Notes: a model not told the origin generated them from the letters alone. DNA of 64,000 nt from Candidatus Peregrinibacteria bacterium (GCA_018654255.1 JABILX010000001.1:62001-126000); one strand, 5' to 3'. Counted from the stretch's first letter, positions 17,667 to 27,800 are shown. Numbers and translations: made by a program.

Positions 17667-18395
17667 CTACCCTTCCTCACCAAAATCCGCAATCTCTACA
17701 ACCTTTTTCCGCTTGAAAAAATACCAAAATGCAGCTGAAAAAAGCATTCCACATACAATCACAACCCAGACAACCCATCCTCCAACCTCAAAACTTTTCC
17801 CCACGTTCGCTCCCAAATACGCAGGATCAAAACCACTTTCCGACTCTTCAACTAACATCTCTCCAGACCCAAGCTCCAAATCTTCAAACTTAACCCCATC
17901 AATATCCTGTCTTACTGTGTCCAAAGTAGAAACAACGCCATTCTCAAATCCAAATTCAAAACTCCCAACCCCATCACGCACATCGCCAGAAAGCTCTTGG
18001 AAATAAAATTTAACAACCTCACCTCCACCAACAGGGTACTGATCTCCTCTCCTCAAAGTCTCCCCAAAAACCAGTTCGCCAGACTCAAACCCAGCTCCAT
18101 CAGACATAGCCATCACCAGATAAAAAGGATCTCCTCCTCTCTCCAAAAACGAACCCGGATCATATCTCAAAAAACTCAAAATCTCAGGATCATAAGTTAA
18201 ATGAAACGCCATCCCGAGAACGGGAGTCTCCAGCTCATCACACAGAACAGAAATCTCCAGAATATCATGATTCAAAAACTCTCCTTCCAAATAAATCCGC
18301 CCAAAATATTCGGAAGTTTCAGCGGGCACACCAGCGGGCGCAACATCATTTGCGCCCGCCCCATCTTCCCACCATTCAAAAGAATTGGTTTCCAT
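17667..18395 (-). CDS. Cohesin-domain protein with C-terminal membrane anchor
   Basis: A 242-aa protein. Residues about 30-160 form a cohesin-like beta-sandwich (LEISVLCDELETPVLGMAFH, LTYDPEILSFLRYDPGSFLE, GELVFGETLR and a GSFEFGFENG strand). A Pro-poor linker leads to a single transmembrane helix (WVVWVVIVCGMLFSAAFWYF) followed by KRKK, so the C-terminus should be cytoplasmic and the cohesin outside. No N-terminal signal peptide is visible, which is odd for this topology, and the in-frame codons upstream reach a stop at once. The neighbouring upstream gene carries a dockerin, so this protein may be its membrane receptor, like an anchoring scaffoldin. Confidence 0.75.
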   Translation of the reverse strand: METNSFEWWEDGAGANDVAPAGVPAETSEYFGRIYLEGEFLNHDILEISVLCDELETPVLGMAFHLTYDPEILSFLRYDPGSFLERGGDPFYLVMAMSDGAGFESGELVFGETLRRGDQYPVGGGEVVKFYFQELSGDVRDGVGSFEFGFENGVVSTLDTVRQDIDGVKFEDLELGSGEMLVEESESGFDPAYLGANVGKSFEVGGWVVWVVIVCGMLFSAAFWYFFKRKKVVEIADFGEEG

Positions 18396-18476
18396 AAGTA
18401 ATTAGTTAATAAGTTCCAGGCCAGGAGTTGCGAAGTTATGCCGTGACAAACGCAACCCCCAGCCCAAAAAATCCCC

Positions 18477-20024
18477 CTAAATTGTTAATCCGAAATTCGC
18501 CCCAATATCAATCAGATCACTTCCATCCACAACCCCATCAAAAGTCGTATCAATCAACGAATCAAAACCCTCAGCTCCAAAGCTCACACCATAATGCCGA
18601 GCCAAATTATCTAGATCACGACCATCTACTCGCCCCGACCTATTGTTGTCTCCAACCAAACCACGACTTTCGACTCCACTTACAGAAGCCGCCGAACTCT
18701 GAATTCCATTTTTCACAGCACGCACTTGGTATTGATAAGTCACACCAGGAATCAAAGCTCCACCAAAACTCAAATCATCACTATCCACAAACTCAAGCGC
18801 AGTAGAGGTACCGATCACAGTCCACGACTCATCAACTTCTTGTCTATAAACCAAGTAACTATCCGCCCCACCAACAGGTTCAGTCCAACTCAATCCCAAG
18901 CTATAAACTTCCGACCCCTCGGAAACAGCAAAATCCGTGACACCATCCACTTGATTCGAACCCACAGAAACACCAGCAGAATTATAAGTCACGAGCAAAT
19001 CTCCACTAGAATCAGAAGTAAAACTTCCTCCACCAAAAACCAAATCACTCGCAGTCCCTTCCTCTCCGATCACAGAAAAACTCAAAGTAAACAAATTCCC
19101 ACTTCCGCTAACACCACTCGCAGGCGAAACCAAACGAGCATTCCCAATAATCAATTTGCCAGCCTCTCCATTTTCCAATCCATAATTGAAGGCTGTAGAA
19201 GCTTGCGAACCGCCACTCAAAAAACTCTCCTCCGAAGCAGAAACAAAATCAAGAACCAAAGGATCATAAACAACATCGAACCCATACGAATAAAGGTCGA
19301 CAGCGTTGTTGACGATCACAGTCGCAGTAATAGTCTCTCCACTCAAAGGACTCTCATCCGACAAATCAAATTCAACGGACACAGAATCAGACGAGCCCTG
19401 ATAAGCACTGTTTTGACTACCAGGCGTTCCAAGCAAAGAACTGCCTCCAGAGCCAACTGACCCATTGCCGCTTTCACAAGACGCAAAATTCGCCGCCGAA
19501 TCCAAAATCACAGTAGGATCCACTCTCTCCATAGATGCCTTGCTCGTCCCATCTCCTGCATACCAACTTCCACCCCCAGAATTCACAGAGTCAACCACCG
19601 AATTCCCCGAATCATGTAAAACCAAACTATCTCCACTATTTGCAAAACTCAACCCCGCAACCAAGTCAGCATCGACCCCAGAAACCGCATCTTCACTGTC
19701 CTCTATCAAGAAATAACCGTGCGCAGGGATGACTCCGCTTTCGATCGAAACCGCAACAACATAATCATCTTCAATATACCAACCACTCAGATCAATCGCA
19801 GCCGAAGTCGTGTTATAAAGCTCAATCCACTCATCATTAGAATTATCAGTCGAACCTGCCCAAGCAACCTCGTTGATAACGACGTCCCCAACTTGATTCT
19901 CGGCGAATGCTGTGGGCGAGCCGCCGTAGAGCAAACCCGAAAACCCACCTGCAAAAATCTGCACACACAGAGCCGCAAAAGCACTCCAGACACAGAATCC
20001 AAACCTGTTTTTTTGTTCATTCAT
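18477..20024 (-). CDS. Secreted LTD-cohesin-FN3-dockerin protein
   Basis: A 515-aa exported protein. After a signal segment (about 8-40) comes a lamin-tail domain (INEVAWAGSTDNSNDEWIEL, LSGWYIEDD) that in bacteria often occurs on secreted proteins. Next are a cohesin-like domain (about 215-350, YDPLVLDFVSASEESFL), a fibronectin-III-like domain with YLVYRQEVDESW, and a C-terminal type-I-like dockerin with two Ca-binding loops (GDNNRSGRVDGRDLDNLARH; DTTFDGVVDGSDLIDI). I chose the ATG at 20024 (MNEQK) over 20078, because the longer form puts 18 polar residues before the signal segment. Having both cohesin and dockerin on one chain allows self-assembly or docking to the adjacent membrane cohesin. 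Confidence 0.82.
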   Translation of the reverse strand: MNEQKNRFGFCVWSAFAALCVQIFAGGFSGLLYGGSPTAFAENQVGDVVINEVAWAGSTDNSNDEWIELYNTTSAAIDLSGWYIEDDYVVAVSIESGVIPAHGYFLIEDSEDAVSGVDADLVAGLSFANSGDSLVLHDSGNSVVDSVNSGGGSWYAGDGTSKASMERVDPTVILDSAANFASCESGNGSVGSGGSSLLGTPGSQNSAYQGSSDSVSVEFDLSDESPLSGETITATVIVNNAVDLYSYGFDVVYDPLVLDFVSASEESFLSGGSQASTAFNYGLENGEAGKLIIGNARLVSPASGVSGSGNLFTLSFSVIGEEGTASDLVFGGGSFTSDSSGDLLVTYNSAGVSVGSNQVDGVTDFAVSEGSEVYSLGLSWTEPVGGADSYLVYRQEVDESWTVIGTSTALEFVDSDDLSFGGALIPGVTYQYQVRAVKNGIQSSAASVSGVESRGLVGDNNRSGRVDGRDLDNLARHYGVSFGAEGFDSLIDTTFDGVVDGSDLIDIGANFGLTI

Positions 20025-20050
20025 CTTTATTTTGTTAAGAATATTTTTTT

Positions 20051-20064
20051 GCCTTGGCCAAGGC
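20051..20064. promoter_or_regulatory. 14-bp perfect palindrome between divergent genes
   Basis: GCCTTGGCCAAGGC, a perfect dyad, lies 27 nt before the dockerin gene's start and about 70 nt upstream of the -35 of the divergent GHKL gene. It could be an operator or a leader hairpin. Function is unproven. Confidence 0.4.
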
Positions 20065-20132
20065 TGTGTGAATAGCATAAAAGGCCATACTTACAAATTT
20101 CTTAAATAAAGCTTAAATCTTCTCACGAGGGG

Positions 20133-20161
20133 TTGACAAAGTAAGAAGAAAAGGGTATAAA
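20133..20161 (+). promoter_or_regulatory. Consensus promoter of the GHKL-transglutaminase gene
   Basis: -35 TTGACA (20133-20138, perfect), 17-nt spacer, -10 TATAAA (20156-20161). The predicted start near 20168 gives a leader of about 26 nt without Shine-Dalgarno. Confidence 0.88.
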
Positions 20162-20193
20162 GCTCATCTGTATAACCTAGCCAAATATATATT

Positions 20194-23100
20194 ATGGATG
20201 ACCATGATGATTGGGGGGATGGACCAGACCGATCAAATGAAACTCAGGATTTCGACTACTGGTTAAGCGAACCAGGGTCTGTTCCAGAGGTGCTCCCTAG
20301 TTTAGCAGAGATAGCAGCAGTCTCAGACGAAGTAAATTACGACCTTCTTGATATTGAAGAAAATTTAAGCCCAGACAAGGAGTTTATTGACATAGGTTAT
20401 GAATATGAATATCTAAGACCAGATTTGTCTGATGAGGCAGACACGGTAGCTGGATACTTGATAGAAAAGAAACCAATAGATATTGATCAACGATTCGAAG
20501 ACAGAGCAAAGCAACAAACAATACAAAGACAAGAAGAACCATTTATACGTGAATGCGGACTTTCCGATCAATTTAAAACTAGAGCAAAGTTTACAACAAA
20601 GAACATCTTATTAGAGATGCTCCAAAACTCAGAACCAGCAGATTCAGAGGGGACTTGGTTTGGTTTTGAATTTTTCGCAGATGGCAAATGGAGATCAGTA
20701 GTTGAGGAAATCGGGAATTATTCAAATAGCCAAATAGAGGCACTTAGAATTATCGATAACGGATCTGGATATTTGCCAACAGACATGATTACCTTGGGAG
20801 GAGGGAAAGGTAGGGACAAAAAAAAGGGCCAAAGAAAACCTGGTGGAAAATTCGGAACAGGAATGAAAGTTAGTGATCAATCAGGCCTCGAAAAAATCGG
20901 ACCCAATAAAAAACAAATGAAAATCACAAGATTTTCAAGAAACTGGAAAGCAGTCCCATTTTTATTTAGAGATAGGACAGCAAAGCACGAAACCATAAAA
21001 GTGGGGTATAGAGTGTGGTATTTCAAAGATTTTGTTAAAGGATCTCTGGTCGAATACAGAAACGTACCAGACGAAATATTGGATGAAGCAAGGAGGATGA
21101 ATAGATACTACCTACCACTAGACCCAACATTAAAAAACAGAGTTCTCCATGAAAATGACGCCGGCTCAATATTAAGACCAAAAGAAGAAGGGAAAGGAAC
21201 AGTAACAGTATTAGGTAGACACTACGAATATTCAGTCAGGCCAGAGAGCCCATTTCTTTTCTCATATGATTTGCATCAATGCGAAATTGAGGATCAAAAC
21301 AGACACACAGCGGACACAAGTAGGATAATGGCAAATATTCAGGAAATATGGAGGAACAACATATCAATAGAATTATTTATAAAACTTTTCAAATCAGCAG
21401 AAGAAGAAGAATATAGATTCCAAGAACACAGAATGGATGGAATCCACATACATGACGAAGATATTTTCAGAGAAGCAGTGAGGCAATATTATGGGATAGA
21501 AGAATTTAACAAAATATACATCGATGACAGAACATCAGAAAAAAATGAAAAAGTTTTAAAAAGAAAAGGATTCAAAGGAGTAAAAATTGGGAAATCCAGA
21601 TTCTTAAGACATTCAATAGAACAAACACTAGGTTTGGAAACAGGAGATAAAATTGCTGAGGACAATACATCTGGGACAAAATTAAGTAGAAGTGGGATTG
21701 ATGATTACAGAGAAGATACGCTTGTTAGTTGTGTAGCAAGAGCTATCGAATTAGCAAAAATCATAGCAGAGGGAGAAGAGGCAAGTCTGATGGTGTGTGT
21801 AACAAACAGTGATGGAGGGCAAGAAAAAATACCTTACCAACGATTCCTAGAGAGCAAAGATAAAAAGAATTCTCAAGTAACTAGTTTCAGAATTGAACTT
21901 CCCCACGCAATTGAAAGCAGCGAATTAAACTACCAAAAATTATATGAATTATTCTATTCATGTTTAGGGGCAGGTATAGAGGCTTATATAAATAATGGGA
22001 CAACCGAGTACACTGCAAAGGAACTATTCGCACAGGGAAGCGTAGTTTTTGAAGAAAAAAATTGGTGGATGTGTCCAGAGGAACCATTTTGTATTAATTT
22101 TGAAATAGAATCTAGAAGACAGGTTTCAGAGTTAAAGGAATTACACAAAGAATCTCTAAAATTAAACCCAAATTACAGCCCCATAGAAGTCAATCCTTTC
22201 GGCGAAATTGTTTCTGCTGACTACAGTGAGAGCAACATATACGAGTATGGTGTGATAAATAGAAAGATATCAAAATCTTCTCCTGCCATGCTCAGTTACA
22301 ACTTTCAAAAGAAAGTGACCAGAGATTCTATTTTCGACGATGTCAGCAATATGATGTGTGTAACACAGTCTAAAGAAACAATGATAGCTGTAATTAAGCA
22401 CGCACAAGCAAACCCAAATTTATACGATTTCCCTGAATATCATTTTGAGCCAGAAAATGGTGAATTGTGGGTACAAGCATTTGAAGAAGTTTTTGGTACA
22501 GAAACAGTTGTGGATGACATAGATATGGATCACACCGAATACGACAAATACAAGAGAACAGCCAGGAAATCCAAAATCAAAGTAGCAAAAATACCACAAA
22601 CACTGGCATATAGTTTATCCCACGCAGGAGTAAAAAGATTATCATACGCAGTTCAACCAGAAAGCATACTTGAGCCTGTAGTAACCCCTATGCAAAAATT
22701 ATTAATAAGAATAGAAGAGTATGTCGATAATATTTTCACCTCATGCCTCCCAAAAGGAGTAAAAATGGCACCAATTAAAATACGAGTAGCAACAAGCGTG
22801 CTAAACCGGTATGGACAACAGGTAAACACAGGGAATACATATCAGAACCCATTCTTGTCTGAAGGTGAAGAGAACCTCGCATTGGTGCTTACTCCATTGT
22901 TAGAACAAAAGAAGTTTTACCACCTTATAGTTGCTCTTATTAAAATGAAGCTTGATTACTACAAAAACCAAATAGAAACAGAGGATTTTCAGGACTTTCA
23001 AGCAGATGTGATGCAAGAACATTCAGAAAGAATTTTTGCTGATCAGAAATTTATCACTCAAATGTCGAGATTTGGAAACCAACAAATTGAAAAAGCCACC

Positions 23101-24510
23101 CTTCTATTAGAAAAAAAATTGAAGGAAAAAGACATGCCACTCCCACCAATGAAAGGTCTGTTTAACCAAGAAGAAACGGACAAATTATCAAGAAAAATTA
23201 GAAGTCTAGAGGATCAATTAAAAACAAGAAGAACGATAAGAAGAATTGTTGTCGGAGCAGCTCTATTGGTGGCAGTTGTTGCTGCATGGGGTCCTGGTAA
23301 AAGATTTATAGAAAGTCAAATAGATAAAACAAAAAATAGTTCAAACGAGAAACCATCAAAGAAAACAGAGGGATATAAAAGGGTAAGACATGGAGAATGG
23401 CAGGTTAATGTAACAGTGGATAGGGACTTATCAATGTTTAGTGATGAAGAAGTGAGCGATGAGAGTGAAAGTAAAGACAATAGTCTCAAGTTCATCACTT
23501 TCCCTGAAATCAAAGGTAACCACTACATGAGAGAAATAATAGGAAACGTGTACACAGGAAAAGGATGGAAAGAAAAAGCTGACGCACCAGAGTTTGAAGC
23601 CCAAAAATACACAGACGTTTTAACAGCAGTACACTGGCAGAAACTTAGCACAGGACAAAAAACCGCAACAATAAGAACAAGAACAAGTGGAGAAATCGAT
23701 CCAGACTCGATCCAATTAGAAAAAGAAGATAAGACTAAAATTAAAATAGATGATGATGATAAAGAAAGAGTAAACAACGGTGAATATAGAGTGAAAGTTG
23801 GAAACCATGATGATATTAGGGCGATTACATATGAAGTAAAAACACCCCAAAGATGGAAAGGTATAGCACAAAATCTAACACAAGAAGATTACAATAGTCT
23901 TAATGAAAAAGCTTATGAGTTCTACACAAAAACGACTGAGATTGATCTAAAATCAATAAAATTCCAAAATAGTGAATACCCACATTTTTCAGAACTATTT
24001 GATTTCATAAATTACGCAAAGGGGCTGCCCCAATACAAGAGAGTAATGGCAATCAGGGAGTACATACAAAGTATGCGATACTCAAGAACTGCTAGCGCAG
24101 CAAAAGCATTCAAAAGATTTCAAAAAGGACTGAGTCCAGAAAATGAATTAGTTGAATTTTTGCTTAATTCAAAAGAATTAGATCAACCAGGAGATGGAGA
24201 TTGTGACGTTCAAAACACACTATTTGCAATACTGTGTAGATTATCAGGTATACCAGCGAGAGTAGTTACGGTGAGTACAAAAAATAACGGTAAAATAGAT
24301 CACGCTTTAGCAGAAGTGTTTTTTCCAAAGATTGGATGGATTGAATTAGATACAATGGGAAGGACATCACCTCAGGAACCAAGAACGAGACCTGCAGAAG
24401 CTTCGATAAGAGATCAACAAGAAGCAGAGAAGAAAGCTGTTGAAGAAAGAAGAGAAAGCATTAGAAAAAAACTGCTATTGGAAGAAAGACAATGTACAGA
24501 ACTTTTATAA
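20194..24510 (+). CDS. GHKL ATPase-transmembrane-transglutaminase fusion protein
   Basis: A 1438-aa protein with an architecture I do not recognise. After an acidic N-terminus (1-110) comes a GHKL (Hsp90/MutL/MORC-type) ATPase. Its N-box is LLEMLQNSEPA (about 138-148), the ADP-binding DNGSG is at 188-192, and the lid glycines are GGKFGTG at 217-223. A long middle region of about 700 residues is unassigned. One transmembrane helix (VVGAALLVAVVAAW, about 1019-1033) preceded by RTIRR predicts the ATPase inside and the rest outside. The C-terminal exported region ends in a transglutaminase/cysteine-protease-like domain with a complete triad: Cys1337 (GDGDCDVQNTLF), His1370 (DHALAEVFF) and Asp1386 (GWIELD). 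This suggests ATP-driven signalling or control of an outward-facing protease or cross-linker. Downstream lies the giant solenoid gene. Confidence 0.85.
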   Translation: MDDHDDWGDGPDRSNETQDFDYWLSEPGSVPEVLPSLAEIAAVSDEVNYDLLDIEENLSPDKEFIDIGYEYEYLRPDLSDEADTVAGYLIEKKPIDIDQRFEDRAKQQTIQRQEEPFIRECGLSDQFKTRAKFTTKNILLEMLQNSEPADSEGTWFGFEFFADGKWRSVVEEIGNYSNSQIEALRIIDNGSGYLPTDMITLGGGKGRDKKKGQRKPGGKFGTGMKVSDQSGLEKIGPNKKQMKITRFSRNWKAVPFLFRDRTAKHETIKVGYRVWYFKDFVKGSLVEYRNVPDEILDEARRMNRYYLPLDPTLKNRVLHENDAGSILRPKEEGKGTVTVLGRHYEYSVRPESPFLFSYDLHQCEIEDQNRHTADTSRIMANIQEIWRNNISIELFIKLFKSAEEEEYRFQEHRMDGIHIHDEDIFREAVRQYYGIEEFNKIYIDDRTSEKNEKVLKRKGFKGVKIGKSRFLRHSIEQTLGLETGDKIAEDNTSGTKLSRSGIDDYREDTLVSCVARAIELAKIIAEGEEASLMVCVTNSDGGQEKIPYQRFLESKDKKNSQVTSFRIELPHAIESSELNYQKLYELFYSCLGAGIEAYINNGTTEYTAKELFAQGSVVFEEKNWWMCPEEPFCINFEIESRRQVSELKELHKESLKLNPNYSPIEVNPFGEIVSADYSESNIYEYGVINRKISKSSPAMLSYNFQKKVTRDSIFDDVSNMMCVTQSKETMIAVIKHAQANPNLYDFPEYHFEPENGELWVQAFEEVFGTETVVDDIDMDHTEYDKYKRTARKSKIKVAKIPQTLAYSLSHAGVKRLSYAVQPESILEPVVTPMQKLLIRIEEYVDNIFTSCLPKGVKMAPIKIRVATSVLNRYGQQVNTGNTYQNPFLSEGEENLALVLTPLLEQKKFYHLIVALIKMKLDYYKNQIETEDFQDFQADVMQEHSERIFADQKFITQMSRFGNQQIEKATLLLEKKLKEKDMPLPPMKGLFNQEETDKLSRKIRSLEDQLKTRRTIRRIVVGAALLVAVVAAWGPGKRFIESQIDKTKNSSNEKPSKKTEGYKRVRHGEWQVNVTVDRDLSMFSDEEVSDESESKDNSLKFITFPEIKGNHYMREIIGNVYTGKGWKEKADAPEFEAQKYTDVLTAVHWQKLSTGQKTATIRTRTSGEIDPDSIQLEKEDKTKIKIDDDDKERVNNGEYRVKVGNHDDIRAITYEVKTPQRWKGIAQNLTQEDYNSLNEKAYEFYTKTTEIDLKSIKFQNSEYPHFSELFDFINYAKGLPQYKRVMAIREYIQSMRYSRTASAAKAFKRFQKGLSPENELVEFLLNSKELDQPGDGDCDVQNTLFAILCRLSGIPARVVTVSTKNNGKIDHALAEVFFPKIGWIELDTMGRTSPQEPRTRPAEASIRDQQEAEKKAVEERRESIRKKLLLEERQCTELL

Positions 24511-24520
24511 ACAACTGCAA

Positions 24521-24697
24521 AACCCCGGGCGACAAATCTTTGGATGATTTGTACGAAACCCAGGGTTGTTGCTCATTTGCGTTTAGGGGATGAAGGGATC
24601 CCACGGCGTCTCAGTTGGCGCCAGGAAAGGACTCTCCATCAGGAAGGTTCCTTCGAAGAGGAGGCTCTGGCCGTCCGCGAAACCTACTAAAAATTAA
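24521..24697. other. GC-rich structured intergenic island
   Basis: Between the two giant genes. Positions 24521-24567 form a long hairpin: AACCC/GGGTT, GGG/CCC and ACAAATC/GATTTGT. Positions 24571-24690 are far richer in G+C than the surroundings. They contain a minus-strand mini-ORF (24583-24639, MESPFLAPTETPWDPFIP) whose frame stays open upstream for about 18 codons with GC-rich codons, and on the plus strand a basic 35-codon ORF (24590-24697). On the minus strand the hairpin would follow the mini-ORF and be trailed by TTTT, like a terminator. It may be a small gene, an sRNA or a transferred fragment. Positions 24698-24877 show nothing recognisable. Confidence 0.4.
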
Positions 24698-24877
24698 GTG
24701 ATTTAACAGAATCAGAAACAGGCAATATCCTACTTGAAAATTTTAAAGAGCTTACTCGTCAGCGCTAACAAACACACCAAAAAGACTGGAAGAAAAATTA
24801 TCACCCCACCCCGCAAAAATCAATAGAACCTAATCAATCTAAACCCTCCAAACTCCCTCGAAAAACCCCACTAAAAA

Positions 24878-24886
24878 TGCTATAAT
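24878..24886 (+). promoter_or_regulatory. Extended -10 promoter of the solenoid gene, leaderless spacing
   Basis: TGC-TATAAT with the hexamer at 24881-24886, ending 6 nt before the ATG at 24893. No good -35 is visible, as expected for an extended -10 promoter. Confidence 0.75.
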
Positions 24887-24892
24887 AATAAG

Positions 24893-27800
24893 ATGCAAAA
24901 TGATGAAAAAACACAGGATCCAGATCAAGAAGAAGGGCGAAATCCCTCATTAGAACATGCCCAGCCCCAATCAGAACCCAAACTAGAATCCCAGGCCGCA
25001 AATCTCGCAAAACCAGATAAAAAAGTCGGGAAAATCAGAGGGTACGTTAGAGCTAGAATAAAAAGTGGAGCAAACGCAAGAGAAAGAAAAAGAACCATAA
25101 GAGCAATAGAAAAAAAACACGGAAGAAAAAGTGAATGGGACTCTATACTAGGAGATCCAAGCCCTATACTAAAATCACAAGAAGCAAAAGAAGTATACGG
25201 AGATGATATAGAAAAATTCAGAATCCTTGTTGAAGTAGCTCAAAAAAAAGGAGAAGAAGTCTTGAGAATTTTGATCAACGCAAAAGACGCATACGGCAGC
25301 AATCACGAAATGTTAAAAATATTCGCCGCAATGCTGCTAAGAGAAGACGAATATACGGAACTACAACAAATGGCAGTAAAATCTTTGGCAAAAGCAAAAC
25401 CTCTCTATGGAGACGACATAGCAAAATTAGAACAAGTCAGAGACATGGTGCTCGCTGCCAAACACAAAGCCGAAAAACTCTGCACAGACGAAGTATTAGA
25501 AGTATGCGCAGGAGATATTGAAAAATTTCGCATCTTCGCAGAAATAGCAGAAAAAAGCTATTGGGCACACGAAATAGAGTATCTTGCAAAAAGAAAGGAC
25601 TTATATGAAGGAGACAATGAAAGAATGAAAATGCTAGCAGATTTTGAACTAAACGGGAAAGGAGGGCTAGTCCAATTAATAGCGGCAAACAAAGATATAC
25701 AAGAGGAAGACAACGAAATGCTAACAATCCTTGGAGAAATATGGGACACAGCAGAACAAAGAGACAAAGAAAAAATAACCAAACAAGTAATCAATCTTAG
25801 GTCCCTATACAGCAAAAAACCAGAAATGTTGAGAGCCCTGAAAGATGCTGTGGATAGCCCAAACGCAATAAAAGTCCTCAAGCTTCTAGAAAAAGAAAAA
25901 GATGTGTATGGAGAAAACCCGAAGGCGCTAAAATCATTTATCAAACTATTAAAAGAACGAAGGAGTGGGGCATTAATAATACTTTTAGGTGGAGAAGATG
26001 CGTACGAAAAAGAAAGAGAGACAATGGCCCGATGGAGAACCAATGGACGAGACCCCTCTAGAGAACGATCAGAAGACGAATCAGAAGCACAAATAATGAG
26101 AGCAATACTTGAAAGAAGGGGTGGGTTTGGTGATAACCAGGAATTATGGTGGATTACGGGGGCATACGCAATGGCTCAAAGTCCTCACGTAGGAAACACA
26201 GAAGCCTTAATGGAAGACATAGCAGGAAGCCAAATGAGTCCGGAAATATTAAAAGAACTTCTGAAAATAGAAGATGAAAACCACTATGCCTACAAAAATT
26301 TAATCGCAGTAAAAGAAGCCTACGGCAGCAACTTAGAAAAATTCAGAATTTTTGTGGAACTTGCAGGAGCTGATTATAAAATCAAAGCACTGGCAAAACT
26401 AGAAAGAATATACGGAGACGACACAGAAAAATTAAGAAAAACAAAAGATTTATTGCTGAGCCTAGAAGATCAAAACGATGCTCAAAGAATAGGCGAAAAA
26501 GCAGATTTGATAGGCGAAGATATCGAAAAGCTTGAGATCTTTGTCGAAGCAGCAGAAAAAAACGGATCTAAACTCTTTAATGAATTTGCAGAATTATTCA
26601 TAGAAGATAAAGAAGAACTAAGAAAACTGGCAAATGCAACAGAGGGAACGGACAGGAGCATAAATCATTGGATTAGTGAAAAACTATTAAATTGCAAAGA
26701 TTACATCAGAGATGCAAGGTCATTAGAGATTATTTTCGAATTTGCCAAAAAAGCAGAAAGCTACTCAGATAGAAGGATTGACCGTCTTATAGAAACCGCA
26801 AAAGATTGGGGAGGCAACATAGAAATGTTAGAAACTTTAGCGGGAATGCTAAGTGTAGAGGATGAAAATATAACAAGTGCAGTTCTATCACAGAAAGAGG
26901 CGTATGGGAGCAATCCAGAAATGCTGAGAGTATTTGTCGACATCGCAAAAGAAACAGAAGACTGGCAGTCAATTCAAAGGTTAGGAGAGGCAAGAGAATC
27001 ATATGAAGGCAGCCCAGAAATGTTAAAAATTATAAAAGAAGCTTTAGATGAATTCGGATATGAAGGATCCCTCTTCGCAGCTATCGTAGGAGCAAAATCA
27101 ATATATGGAGATGACCTAGAAATGCTAAGAACCTTTATGAGTGTAGCAAAAGGCGAAGCCACAAAAGACGATCCGAAATACAAAGAAGAAATAGAGATAT
27201 TCAAGGTGTTCATGAGTGCCGCAACGTGCGAAGAACATCCAAGACCGTACATAGATCAAGTCACCGACATGCAAGCATTCGGAGCAACAATGCCAATTTG
27301 CGAAGGGAATATAGAGCTAATAAAACTATTCAGCGAAATATACAAAAACTCAAGAGAACACGGTGCCAGGGATAATTACGATAAGAGGCCTCTTAATGAG
27401 GAAAAAGAAGCCTTTGGTAGAGACAAAATTGAACTTGCCAGAGTAATGCTAAACCAAAGACTAAAAAAAGAGATAATCCAAAGCTTGGTATCACTAGGAT
27501 TAGAAAGCGACATAGCAAGGACTATAGCAGAAGTATCAGAAAAAATATCACCTATGGTTGCAATAGGTCTGTTAAATGCGCTAGAAGCATACAGAGATAA
27601 TCCAGAAATATTCAGCTTATTTAAAGATCTGGCAAAAAGCTCACTGGGGGAAAGGAGTGAGGAAGCTAGAAGAGATATAATTGATACTTTAGGAGAAATA
27701 GGAGAAAACTTGCAAAAAGAACTAAGAACAGAAGAGCTAAAAGCAATTGTCGAAATAGGAAAAAAAAGATCCGGTATTGCTCATAATCTAGTAAAAGCCA

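Noticed and set aside
17667-20024. Cellulosome locus
   Set aside because: Cohesin and dockerin domains are present, but no glycoside hydrolase or CBM-linked enzyme accompanies them in the window.
20025-20078. Longer start (MLFTQPW...) for the dockerin gene
   Set aside because: The extra 18 residues contain the palindrome-encoded PWPRQ and precede a normal signal segment; MNEQK at 20024 gives a standard signal peptide.
24600-24700. RNase P RNA-like AGGAAAGGACTCTCC in the GC-rich island
   Set aside because: The universal GAGGAAAGTCC core differs, there is no matching ACAGAA segment, and the span is too short for RNase P RNA.
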